Position numbers and translations under genes: made by a program. This document shows positions 1 to 5,398 of a stretch of 6,515 nt of DNA, one piece after another (position 1 is the stretch's first letter; every line of letters starts with the position of its first letter). Origin of the DNA: Desulfobacteraceae bacterium (lineage in GTDB: Bacteria; Desulfobacterota; Desulfobacteria; Desulfobacterales; Desulfobacteraceae); NCBI GenBank assembly GCA_023140455.1, contig JAGLLQ010000323.1:1-6515 (forward strand), given 5' to 3'. The notes beneath the pieces were generated by a model that made no database searches, was not told the origin of the DNA, and saw only the letters and a list, made by a program, of their open reading frames with translations.

Positions 1-583
1 GTGCAAGCCAGGGTGATGCAAGTGTATTATCCACAACAAGAGGCAAATTATGGGCATGGGCTGTTTTTGCAATTTTTTCTATATCAGGCACATCCATTTT
101 TGGATTTCCTATGGTTTCAATATAGACAAATCTGGTCTTGTCTGTAATAGCACTCTCTATCTCATCTGAATTGTTAATATCAACAATTCTGACATTTAAA
201 TTGTATTTTTTAAAAACTCCTGTAAATAACAGATAGGTTGACATAAAGAGTGAATTGCCGCATACAAATTCATCTCCTGATCTTAATAGAGCCATGCAGG
301 TATTACTAACAGCAGCCATCCCTGAAGACATTACAACAGAGCCTGTCCCATTTTCCAACGATGTTACTTTATCTTCAAAAGCAGAGTTGGTTGGATTTGT
401 GAGCCTCATGTAAATATGATCTTTTTGTTTGCCTGCAAAAGTATCACTCAATGATTGAGCAGTGTTATGCAGTGTTGAAGCACTTTGAAAAATCGGAGGC
501 AGGGTAGAACCCTGCCATTTATCCGGTGTCAGAGCATCATGTATTACTCTTGAATCAAATTGAAGCTTGTTTTTTTTGCCCAT
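1..583 (-). CDS. PLP-dependent Cys/Met metabolism enzyme (O-acetylhomoserine sulfhydrylase / methionine gamma-lyase type), N-terminal part
   Basis: Partial gene: the first 194 codons are present and the rest lies beyond the left edge. The translation starts MGKKNKLQFDSRVIHDAL and shows the Cys/Met metabolism PLP-enzyme fold (fold type I). Visible motifs are YMRLTNPT (residues 58-65, cofactor-phosphate contact from the neighbouring subunit), SSGMAA (86-91, phosphate-binding turn), ETIGNP (156-161) and VVDNTLASP (183-191), where Asp185 should pair with the pyridine nitrogen. The PLP lysine lies outside the window. Family members make homocysteine from O-acylhomoserine plus sulfide, or cleave methionine, cystathionine or homocysteine; the substrate cannot be decided here. 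The usual LYGGTY segment reads LFMSTY (112-117), so the PLP-stacking tyrosine is Phe113. The ATG at 583 is preceded by AAGG (591-594) with 7 nt spacing. It is the third gene of the SQR operon, 16 nt after the DUF1641 stop. That placement suggests the enzyme uses or releases sulfide, which is inference. Confidence 0.85.
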   Translation of the reverse strand, partial: MGKKNKLQFDSRVIHDALTPDKWQGSTLPPIFQSASTLHNTAQSLSDTFAGKQKDHIYMRLTNPTNSAFEDKVTSLENGTGSVVMSSGMAAVSNTCMALLRSGDEFVCGNSLFMSTYLLFTGVFKKYNLNVRIVDINNSDEIESAITDKTRFVYIETIGNPKMDVPDIEKIAKTAHAHNLPLVVDNTLASPWLA

Positions 584-599
584 TGTTTTGCCTTATGAT

Positions 600-1259
600 T
601 TAATTATTATCACTTTTTAATGTTGCGAGCCCTTTGGTTAACTCCATCAGCACGCCAAGTCCTTTTTTTATGTCTTTATCATTCATTGCCATGAGCATTG
701 ATACAGGCCCTGTAGATTTTGACTCCTCAAGATTAATTGTTGAAGGTATTTTTGATGCTTTTTCAATCAATTCAACAGCTTTTGGATCAGTCAGGTGTTT
801 TAATGTGTCAACCAGCTTCCCAAGACCATGGCCAATCTGCTCAATTTCTTCAACCGAGTACTTTTGAGTTATACTTTTCAGGACATCAAGACTAATATTT
901 ATAAATTTAAAAATATTTTTCTGTTCCAGGTCATCAAGAAAATTTATGATCTGGGGGACTGTGCTTTTTAATAGCGGTTCTGCATTAACAGCTAAGTCTA
1001 TGCCGCTGTGCATCATATCAAGTGCAAAACTGAAGTTTTTGACATTTCTCATGGCTTTTTTTAAAAGATAGAGAAGATTTTCTATTTGAAAATCAGCTTC
1101 AACATCTGCCATTTCTACAATTAATGCCTGTACAGCTTCATTTACTCTTGGTGCTAATTCTTCTTTTAGCTCCTTGATAGATGCGGCTGATTCTGCAATA
1201 GGTGTAATTTTTTGTTCAAGACGCTCAAGACGTTCAAGAATTTTTTCTTCATTTGTCAT
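600..1259 (-). CDS. DUF1641 family protein, probable partner of SQR
   Basis: Codes for 219 residues of soluble, mostly helical, acidic protein with no signal peptide or membrane span. The first ~40 residues (MTNEEKILERLERLEQKI...) show heptad-like Leu/Ile spacing typical of a short coiled coil. The C-terminal part matches what I know of DUF1641 (YrhD-like): a GLGKLVDTLKHLTDP segment (145-159) and a closing NDKDIKKGLGVLMELTKGL helix (193-211). DUF1641 proteins are commonly encoded beside sulfide:quinone oxidoreductases and some formate dehydrogenases; their molecular role is not established. Here the gene directly follows an SQR-type gene, and its AGGAGGTG ribosome binding site (1264-1271) overlaps the upstream stop codon, so the two are probably translationally coupled. 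That site also fixes the start at 1259; an in-frame ATG 13 codons further upstream lies inside the SQR gene and has no such support. An adapter or membrane-recruitment role for SQR is only inference. Confidence 0.85.
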   Translation of the reverse strand: MTNEEKILERLERLEQKITPIAESAASIKELKEELAPRVNEAVQALIVEMADVEADFQIENLLYLLKKAMRNVKNFSFALDMMHSGIDLAVNAEPLLKSTVPQIINFLDDLEQKNIFKFINISLDVLKSITQKYSVEEIEQIGHGLGKLVDTLKHLTDPKAVELIEKASKIPSTINLEESKSTGPVSMLMAMNDKDIKKGLGVLMELTKGLATLKSDNN

Positions 1260-1263
1260 GTAG

Positions 1264-1271
1264 CACCTCCT
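1264..1271 (-). promoter_or_regulatory. Strong ribosome binding site of the DUF1641 gene, overlapping the SQR stop codon
   Basis: On the minus strand AGGAGGTG stands 4 nt before the ATG at 1259, and its first bases are shared with the TAG stop (1270-1272) of the preceding gene. It decides the start of the DUF1641 gene and implies translational coupling with SQR. Confidence 0.85.
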
Positions 1272-2502
1272 ATGCTTTCTGTCGAATTTTACCGGCAAGA
1301 TTCATCTGGGGTTCTAAGGGAAGATCAAGACCTTTCATCATCAGGTTCCAATAAACCCATCTGAACATCATTTTGCCCCAATAGTTGCTAAGACTGTCTT
1401 TTAGCAGGCTGAACGGCCCCATGCCAGGGAAGGGGAACTTGCCGGGTAAAGGTTCAACATCATAGCTGAAGTCAAGCAAAATGGCTTTTTCAAACCCTGA
1501 TGCAAGAAAGCATGTAGCATGTCCATCAAACTTTGGAAGGGCGGCATGACCATCCATTTCTCTGATAATATTTTCAACAAGAGTATAGGCCATGTAATGA
1601 GCAACAGATCCTGCCTTGGAAGTAGGTACATTGGTTGTGTCGCCAATAACAAAAATTCTGTCAAAATCTTCAGATTTCAGAGTATGGTTATCCGTAGGGA
1701 CAAAGCCAACAGGATCACTGACATCTGAGTCAATGAGCATCTGATTCCCCATATTGGGAGGAATGGATACTAATAGATCATATCCTATTTTATCACCCCG
1801 ATGAGATTCAATGGTCTTTTCTTTTGCATTAACCTGGGCAAGGTCAAAATGGGGAGTGACCTTTATGTTTTTCTTTGCTGCAACTTCAGAAAGAATTTTT
1901 GCTGCAACAGGTTTGGTAAATACATTGTCCAGGGGTGTAACAAATTCAATATCAACCTTGTCCCTGACGCCATTGACCTGGAAAAACCAGTCAGCCATAA
2001 AAACAAATTCCAGTGGAGCAACAGGACATTTATAAGGGATTTCTGCAATATTTAAAACAATTTTGCCCGATGAAAAATATTTTAATTTTTTATATAATGC
2101 AGTTGCCCCTTCCAATGTATAAAAATCAAAGACATCTGTGCGCCAGGCATCAAGCATGCCGTCAATTTCACCGGGAGCAATGTCACATCCAGTTGAAATG
2201 ACAAGCCAGTCATAATCATACTTTCCAAGTTTGGTCTCAACGCAACGGTTTTTAGGGTCGATTTTTACAATATAATCCACAATAAATTCAACACCGGGTG
2301 GAATAAATGCCTTTTTAGATTTAATTACATCATCCTGGGAATAGACACCAAAAGGGATAAAAAGATATCCAGCCTGGTAGTGATGACGTTCATCCCTGTC
2401 AATGATAGTGATCTGAAGTTCTGATTCCGGCAGTTCCTTTCTCAGCATATTGGCAACAATAGTGCCACCAGCTCCGGCACCAAGTATTAAAACCTTTCTC
2501 AT
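1270..2502 (-). CDS. sqr: Sulfide:quinone oxidoreductase family FAD flavoprotein (SQR)
   Basis: Codes for 410 residues, normal for SQR. The N-terminus MRKVLILGAGAGG carries the FAD Rossmann motif (GAGAGG, 8-13), followed by the acidic end of beta-2 (IIDRDERHHYQAG, 33-45), where HHYQAG is SQR-like. A second FAD contact is IFVIGDTTNVPTSKAG (283-298). Two cysteines sit where SQR has its persulfide-relay pair: Cys159 in YKCPVAPLEF and Cys331 in HATCFLASGFEKAILLDF. The third cysteine of type I enzymes (around residues 120-130 here) is absent, as in several other SQR types. The C-terminal ~45 residues (PFSLLKDSLSNYWGKMMFRWVYWNLMMKG) are amphipathic and aromatic, fitting monotopic binding to the inner membrane. 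Known chemistry of the family is sulfide oxidation to sulfane sulfur or polysulfide with electrons passed to quinone. The start at 2502 is chosen for the AAAAGGAGGT site just upstream and because the Rossmann strand begins at once; an in-frame ATG 17 codons upstream lies in promoter sequence. It is the first gene of an operon with DUF1641 and a PLP enzyme. A related flavocytochrome c-like or polysulfide-handling role is possible. Confidence 0.85.
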   Translation of the reverse strand: MRKVLILGAGAGGTIVANMLRKELPESELQITIIDRDERHHYQAGYLFIPFGVYSQDDVIKSKKAFIPPGVEFIVDYIVKIDPKNRCVETKLGKYDYDWLVISTGCDIAPGEIDGMLDAWRTDVFDFYTLEGATALYKKLKYFSSGKIVLNIAEIPYKCPVAPLEFVFMADWFFQVNGVRDKVDIEFVTPLDNVFTKPVAAKILSEVAAKKNIKVTPHFDLAQVNAKEKTIESHRGDKIGYDLLVSIPPNMGNQMLIDSDVSDPVGFVPTDNHTLKSEDFDRIFVIGDTTNVPTSKAGSVAHYMAYTLVENIIREMDGHAALPKFDGHATCFLASGFEKAILLDFSYDVEPLPGKFPFPGMGPFSLLKDSLSNYWGKMMFRWVYWNLMMKGLDLPLEPQMNLAGKIRQKA

Positions 2503-2507
2503 AATAT

Positions 2508-2517
2508 ACCTCCTTTT
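2508..2517 (-). promoter_or_regulatory. Ribosome binding site fixing the SQR start
   Basis: AAAAGGAGGT on the minus strand ends 5 nt before the ATG at 2502. It supports this start over the in-frame ATG at 2553, which falls within the operator-like palindrome upstream of the predicted transcription start. Confidence 0.85.
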
Positions 2518-2541
2518 ATTAATTGATGATATTTGAGAAAA

Positions 2542-2569
2542 ATTATACCACATGGTGGTAGCTTGTCAA
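2542..2569 (-). promoter_or_regulatory. Consensus sigma-70 promoter of the SQR-DUF1641-PLP operon
   Basis: On the minus strand a perfect -35 box TTGACA (2569-2564) is followed after 16 nt by a perfect -10 box TATAAT (2547-2542). Transcription should begin near 2535, giving a leader of about 33 nt that contains the strong ribosome binding site. A promoter this close to consensus is expected to need repression, which fits the palindrome in its spacer. Confidence 0.75.
2546..2560. promoter_or_regulatory. Candidate operator palindrome TACCAC-N3-GTGGTA in the divergent promoter region
   Basis: A perfect 6+6 bp inverted repeat with a 3-nt centre (TACCACATGGTGGTA). It fills almost the whole spacer of the leftward SQR promoter, overlaps the first two bases of its -10 box, and ends 2 bp before the -35 box of the rightward promoter. 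A protein bound here would block RNA polymerase on the SQR side and could block or help it on the other side. I cannot assign it to a regulator family, and no regulator gene is in the window. Confidence 0.6.
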
Positions 2570-2592
2570 ATGTTTTTTTACAAAAATATAAT
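2563..2592 (+). promoter_or_regulatory. Sigma-70 promoter of the thioredoxin-reductase-like flavoprotein gene
   Basis: The -35 box TTGTCA (2563-2568, five of six consensus bases) is followed after 18 nt by a perfect -10 box TATAAT (2587-2592). The predicted start is near 2599, leaving a leader of about 42 nt. Its -35 box overlaps the -35 box of the opposing SQR promoter by 5 bp, so the two polymerases compete for the same DNA. Confidence 0.65.
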
Positions 2593-2625
2593 TGTATGAT
2601 AAAAATACTAATAAGTTATTTTCAT

Positions 2626-2633
2626 AAAAGGAG
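2626..2633 (+). promoter_or_regulatory. Ribosome binding site of the flavoprotein gene
   Basis: AAAAGGAG ends 8 nt before the ATG at 2642, a normal spacing, and confirms that start codon. Confidence 0.8.
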
Positions 2634-2641
2634 ACTATCCC

Positions 2642-3742
2642 ATGCAGGAAAAGTTAGATCTTGTCATTGTTGGTTCAGGGCCTGGAGGCATATCAGCCGG
2701 TCTTTTAGCAAAAAAGCACTCGAAATCTTATGTTGTCCTTGAAAAAGGGAGCCAGGTGATGCAGGGCATCACTGAAACCTACCCAAAAGGAAAAAAGGTT
2801 TACCCTACAATTCCTAAACGATATAGCGAACCTTTTCCTGTAGATGAAATCAAACCACCTGACTCCAGAGTCCCTGTGGAACAATATATTGAACAGGCTA
2901 AAGATGTTGTGGATAAAAATAAGCTAAATTTAAACCTTAATGAAACATTCAAGGAGATTTCAGGTGAATCTCCGGATTATCTTGTAAAAACTGATAAAGG
3001 TACCTATTTTACAAAAAATATTATTCTGGCATTTGGCAGTAATATCCCCAATGAACTTGGTATTTATGGTGAAGCAAAAACTGTAGCACGGAATATAGAA
3101 AATCCTGAAGATTATATTGGTATAAATGTTTTGGTTATTGGAGGCGGTAATGCTGCTGCAGATGTTGTTTCTTCTTTGTCTAAAATAAAAAGGGAAGCAG
3201 ATGATTCTACTTCAGTTTTCTGGGCACATATAAAAGAAAAATTTGAAATTAATAAAGATACAGCAAGGGATCTTGGGGAAGAAGTCCTTCTTGGCGGGCA
3301 TATTAAAATTCTTCAGCGGGCAGTCCCAAAAATCGGGGAAGTGGATGCAGAAGGTATTGACAGGCTTTATATACATCAAACCCCAGGTGCTCATTCGGGA
3401 AATGATATGTATATGTACCAAGGGATGAGTTTTCCAATGAAAAATGTTATTGCCTGTATAGGCACCCATGGTCCTTCAGCTATTTTTGATGAACTGAGCC
3501 TGCAGCAGATAACATGCACCGGTGCCATCTGTAAGATTGCAAAGGAAGGCGAGCGACTGTTAATGCTTTCAGAACATCTTGAGACCAACAGAAAGGGCAT
3601 TTATGCTGTCGGGGGTGCTATTAGCCCGTCTTATATGATGATTACAGAGGCTGGAATTATTAAAGAAACAAAACATTCCAACTTGATTTATACAGCTATA
3701 CTTGATGCAAAAATTGTTCTGGATAAAATTATCATGGACTAA
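2642..3742 (+). CDS. Thioredoxin-reductase-like FAD/NAD(P)-binding oxidoreductase without CxxC
   Basis: Codes for 366 residues with two Rossmann domains in the order seen in the thioredoxin reductase / YpdA / ferredoxin-NADP reductase group. The FAD motif GSGPGG is at residues 11-16, with Glu34 closing beta-2 (VVLEKG). The NAD(P) motif is VIGGGNAAADV (165-175). The C-terminal FAD segment is GIYAVGGAISPSYMM (319-333), in which the usual Gly-Asp is Gly-Gly. No CxxC disulfide is present in the pyridine-nucleotide domain, so it is not a classical thioredoxin reductase. Its cysteines are Cys272, Cys292 and Cys297, the last two as CTGAIC. It is soluble, with no signal peptide. It is transcribed divergently from the SQR operon from an overlapping promoter, so a role in handling SQR products such as polysulfide or low-molecular-weight thiol persulfides, or in electron transfer, is plausible but inferred. 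The electron acceptor is unknown. Confidence 0.8.
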   Translation: MQEKLDLVIVGSGPGGISAGLLAKKHSKSYVVLEKGSQVMQGITETYPKGKKVYPTIPKRYSEPFPVDEIKPPDSRVPVEQYIEQAKDVVDKNKLNLNLNETFKEISGESPDYLVKTDKGTYFTKNIILAFGSNIPNELGIYGEAKTVARNIENPEDYIGINVLVIGGGNAAADVVSSLSKIKREADDSTSVFWAHIKEKFEINKDTARDLGEEVLLGGHIKILQRAVPKIGEVDAEGIDRLYIHQTPGAHSGNDMYMYQGMSFPMKNVIACIGTHGPSAIFDELSLQQITCTGAICKIAKEGERLLMLSEHLETNRKGIYAVGGAISPSYMMITEAGIIKETKHSNLIYTAILDAKIVLDKIIMD

Positions 3743-3751
3743 ATTATTTAG
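3739..3751. repeat. Small palindrome spanning both stop codons of the convergent genes
   Basis: CTAAAT-T-ATTTAG covers the TAA stop of the flavoprotein gene (3740-3742) and the stop of amt on the opposite strand (3748-3750). The stem has only 6 bp, is nearly all A/T and has a 1-nt centre, so it is too weak to be a convincing terminator. No other terminator is visible at this junction. Confidence 0.45.
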
Positions 3752-5082
3752 AAATTCATCATTCCATATCCATGTTCACCATGATAGCTTGCATCCATAC
3801 CGATTATTTCATCTTGTTCATCTGAGCGCAGCCCAATCGTTTTTTCTATCACCCATACAATTACTAAAGTTAGTACTGCTGCATATATTATTGCTATCGC
3901 AACAGCTAAGAATTGTATGCCTAATTGTGCAAAAATTGCCTCAGCAGAATGTTTGCCACGCATAAAGAATACCAGCAATAAAGCTCCAACAATTCCGCCA
4001 ACACCATGTAAACCAAAAGCATCAAGGCTGTCATCATAACCGAGTTTATCTTTTATTAAAATTGCAATATAGCAGGCAATAGATGCAGCAGCTCCTATTG
4101 TCAAAGCACCAAGTGGTTTGACGACTCCTGCTGCCGGTGTAACTGCAACAAGCCCTGCAAGTATTCCTGATGCAAAACCAAGTGCAGTCGCTTTTCCCTG
4201 GTGGAATCCCTCAATCATCATCCATGTTATTGCTCCGGATGCAGCAGCAGCTTGGGTCGCCGCAAGTGCCTGGGCTGTAGATAACCCGCTGCTTACAGAG
4301 CTGCCTGCATTAAATCCAAACCAGCCTACCCATAAAAGACCTGCACCCATCATAGTCATTACCATATTGCTTGGAGGTATTACATTTTTTTTATGGCCTC
4401 TTCTGCTGCCAAGATATAAAGCTGCAACAAGACCGCTGACGCCTGCTGAGATATGGACTACAGTTCCACCGGCAAAATCAATTGCTCCCATTGAATATAA
4501 AAAACCCTGATTCCCTGCTCCACCATCAAACCATACCCAATGACAAAGAGGGTTGTAGACAAAAATCCCCCACGTTGCGATGAAAACAATATATCCTTTA
4601 AATGTTACTCTCTCAGCAAAAGCCCCGGCCATTAATGCAGGTGTAATCATAGCAAATTTTCCCTGAAACATTGAAAAAACATATTCCGGGATACCTGATT
4701 CCATAATTTTAGTATCAATACCATTTAAAAACAGATAGTCTTTATTCCATCCGCAAAAGCCTCCAAGAACATTATCTCCAAAGCTCATTGAATAACCAAG
4801 GATAATCCATAAAACAGCCATAACTCCCATGGCAACAAAGCTATGCATCATTGTCCCAAGTACGTTTTTTTTTCGAACCAGACCGCCGTAGAACATCGCC
4901 AACCCGGGAATCATCAGCAGGACCAATGCTGTAGAAGTTAACATCCAGCTTGTAGTACCTGTATCGATAGCAGGTTCACCTGTTGCATAAGAAGTCAGGG
5001 GGAATAACAGGACGCCTTGGATAATTAGGATAGTCAGGATAATGAATGAAGTCATATTGTCTACTCTGAATTTTTTGTACAT
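3748..5082 (-). CDS. amt: Ammonium transporter, Amt/MEP/Rh family
   Basis: Codes for 444 residues. An N-terminal hydrophobic segment (about 11-31, ending TSYATGE) looks like a signal peptide, as in AmtB, and is followed by about eleven membrane helices. Landmarks include SWMLTSTALVLLMIPGLAMFYGGLVRKKN with the family AMFYGG motif (62-67), FAERV (155-159), HWVW (181-184), DFAGGTVVH (202-210) and DAFGLHGVGG (354-363). His210 and His359 correspond to the twin pore histidines, and Asp202 to the conserved structural aspartate. The cytoplasmic tail GLRSDEQDEIIGMDASYHGEHGY (417-439) is the usual site for PII-protein (GlnK) gating. The protein conducts ammonium/ammonia across the inner membrane. The start at 5082 has AAAGGA (5090-5095) 7 nt upstream. 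The gene appears to be transcribed alone from a sigma-54-type promoter. No glnK gene is adjacent, unlike the common glnK-amtB pair, and the gene ends 5 bp from the convergent flavoprotein gene. Confidence 0.97.
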   Translation of the reverse strand: MYKKFRVDNMTSFIILTILIIQGVLLFPLTSYATGEPAIDTGTTSWMLTSTALVLLMIPGLAMFYGGLVRKKNVLGTMMHSFVAMGVMAVLWIILGYSMSFGDNVLGGFCGWNKDYLFLNGIDTKIMESGIPEYVFSMFQGKFAMITPALMAGAFAERVTFKGYIVFIATWGIFVYNPLCHWVWFDGGAGNQGFLYSMGAIDFAGGTVVHISAGVSGLVAALYLGSRRGHKKNVIPPSNMVMTMMGAGLLWVGWFGFNAGSSVSSGLSTAQALAATQAAAASGAITWMMIEGFHQGKATALGFASGILAGLVAVTPAAGVVKPLGALTIGAAASIACYIAILIKDKLGYDDSLDAFGLHGVGGIVGALLLVFFMRGKHSAEAIFAQLGIQFLAVAIAIIYAAVLTLVIVWVIEKTIGLRSDEQDEIIGMDASYHGEHGYGMMNF

Positions 5083-5138
5083 AACTAAATCCTTTAAAAA
5101 GTAAAAGTTGTTAATCTTTAAGGTTCTCTTCTTTAATG

Positions 5139-5154
5139 AGCAATTAGTATGCCA
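5139..5154 (-). promoter_or_regulatory. Sigma-54 (RpoN) -24/-12 promoter of amt
   Basis: The minus strand reads TGGCATACTAATTGCT, matching TGGCA-N6-TTGCW with the invariant GG and GC exactly 10 nt apart. Transcription should start about 12 nt downstream of the GC, near 5128, leaving a leader of about 46 nt before the amt ATG. RpoN control of ammonium transport genes through NtrC-type activators is well known. I saw no clear GCAC...GTGC NtrC site upstream, so the activator may differ from enteric NtrC. Confidence 0.75.
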
Positions 5155-5271
5155 TAAAGTTACCAGAGTCTTTAAAGCTTTTTATTACAGATAGTTATAT
5201 AATAATTAATTTTGAGTTAGAAAAGTATCAGTAGTATTTTTATAAATAAATTACATTATTGTTATTATCCC

Positions 5272-5309
5272 TCACTCAATTTCTTACAAAAACGTAAGAA
5301 ATTGAGTGA
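5272..5309. repeat. Perfect 16-bp inverted repeat with 6-nt loop
   Basis: Arms 5272-5287 (TCACTCAATTTCTTAC) and 5294-5309 pair perfectly around AAAAAC. The stem is A/T rich and no T-tract follows on either strand, so it is not a typical intrinsic terminator. It is centred about 160 bp upstream of the predicted amt transcription start and about 110 bp downstream of the ABC ATPase stop. It may be an activator-binding (enhancer) site for the sigma-54 promoter or an RNA 3'-end hairpin for the ABC operon. Confidence 0.7.
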
Positions 5310-5360
5310 ATATTATTAAAAGGGGGTTTGGCGGCATGAAATACACTGATTGTGTTAATG

Positions 5361-5378
5361 TTTCTTACAAAATTGTAA
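5361..5378. repeat. Second copy of the inverted-repeat core (TTAC-N6-GTAA)
   Basis: TTTCTTACAAAATTGTAA matches 16 of 18 bases of 5280-5297 in the large inverted repeat, 81 bp away in the same orientation. Both copies keep the symmetrical TTAC-N6-GTAA core and differ only at two bases of the centre. Two spaced copies fit a dimeric regulator-binding site better than a terminator. Confidence 0.5.
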
Positions 5379-5398
5379 CCTTTGCTGCTGGTTTATGG

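Larger units (their letters stand above)
5083..5398. other. Gene-free region between amt and the ABC ATPase gene
   Basis: A 316-bp AT-rich stretch with no supported gene. It holds the amt ribosome binding site (5090-5095), a sigma-54-type promoter (5139-5154), an AT-rich tract (about 5165-5265), a perfect 16-bp inverted repeat (5272-5309) and a second copy of the repeat core (5361-5378). Short overlapping inverted repeats also occur near the ATPase stop: GTAACC at 5375-5380 with GGTTAC at 5397-5402, and CCTTTGC at 5379-5385 with GCAAAGG at 5403-5409. No T-run follows any of them. Confidence 0.7.

Noticed and set aside
1260..1298. Upstream in-frame start (ATG at 1298) extending the DUF1641 protein by 13 residues
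   Set aside because: It overlaps the 3' end of the SQR gene and lacks a ribosome binding site, while AGGAGGTG precisely serves the ATG at 1259.
2503..2553. Upstream in-frame start (ATG at 2553) extending the SQR protein by 17 residues
   Set aside because: The extension lies in promoter and leader DNA, starts inside the palindrome upstream of the predicted transcription start, has no ribosome binding site, and would put a non-conserved tail before the Rossmann strand.
4118..4510. 130-codon plus-strand reading frame inside amt
   Set aside because: It is antisense to highly conserved Amt helices; its Pro/Ala-rich composition is the expected shadow of Gly/Ala-rich membrane segments.
5272..5309. 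Inverted repeat as an intrinsic terminator of the ABC operon
   Set aside because: The stem is AT rich and no T-run follows on either strand; a factor-dependent or processing role is still possible, so it is listed as a repeat.
5272..5378. Repeats as ends of an insertion sequence or integron-like element
   Set aside because: No transposase or integrase remnant, no target-site duplication, and too little DNA between the copies.
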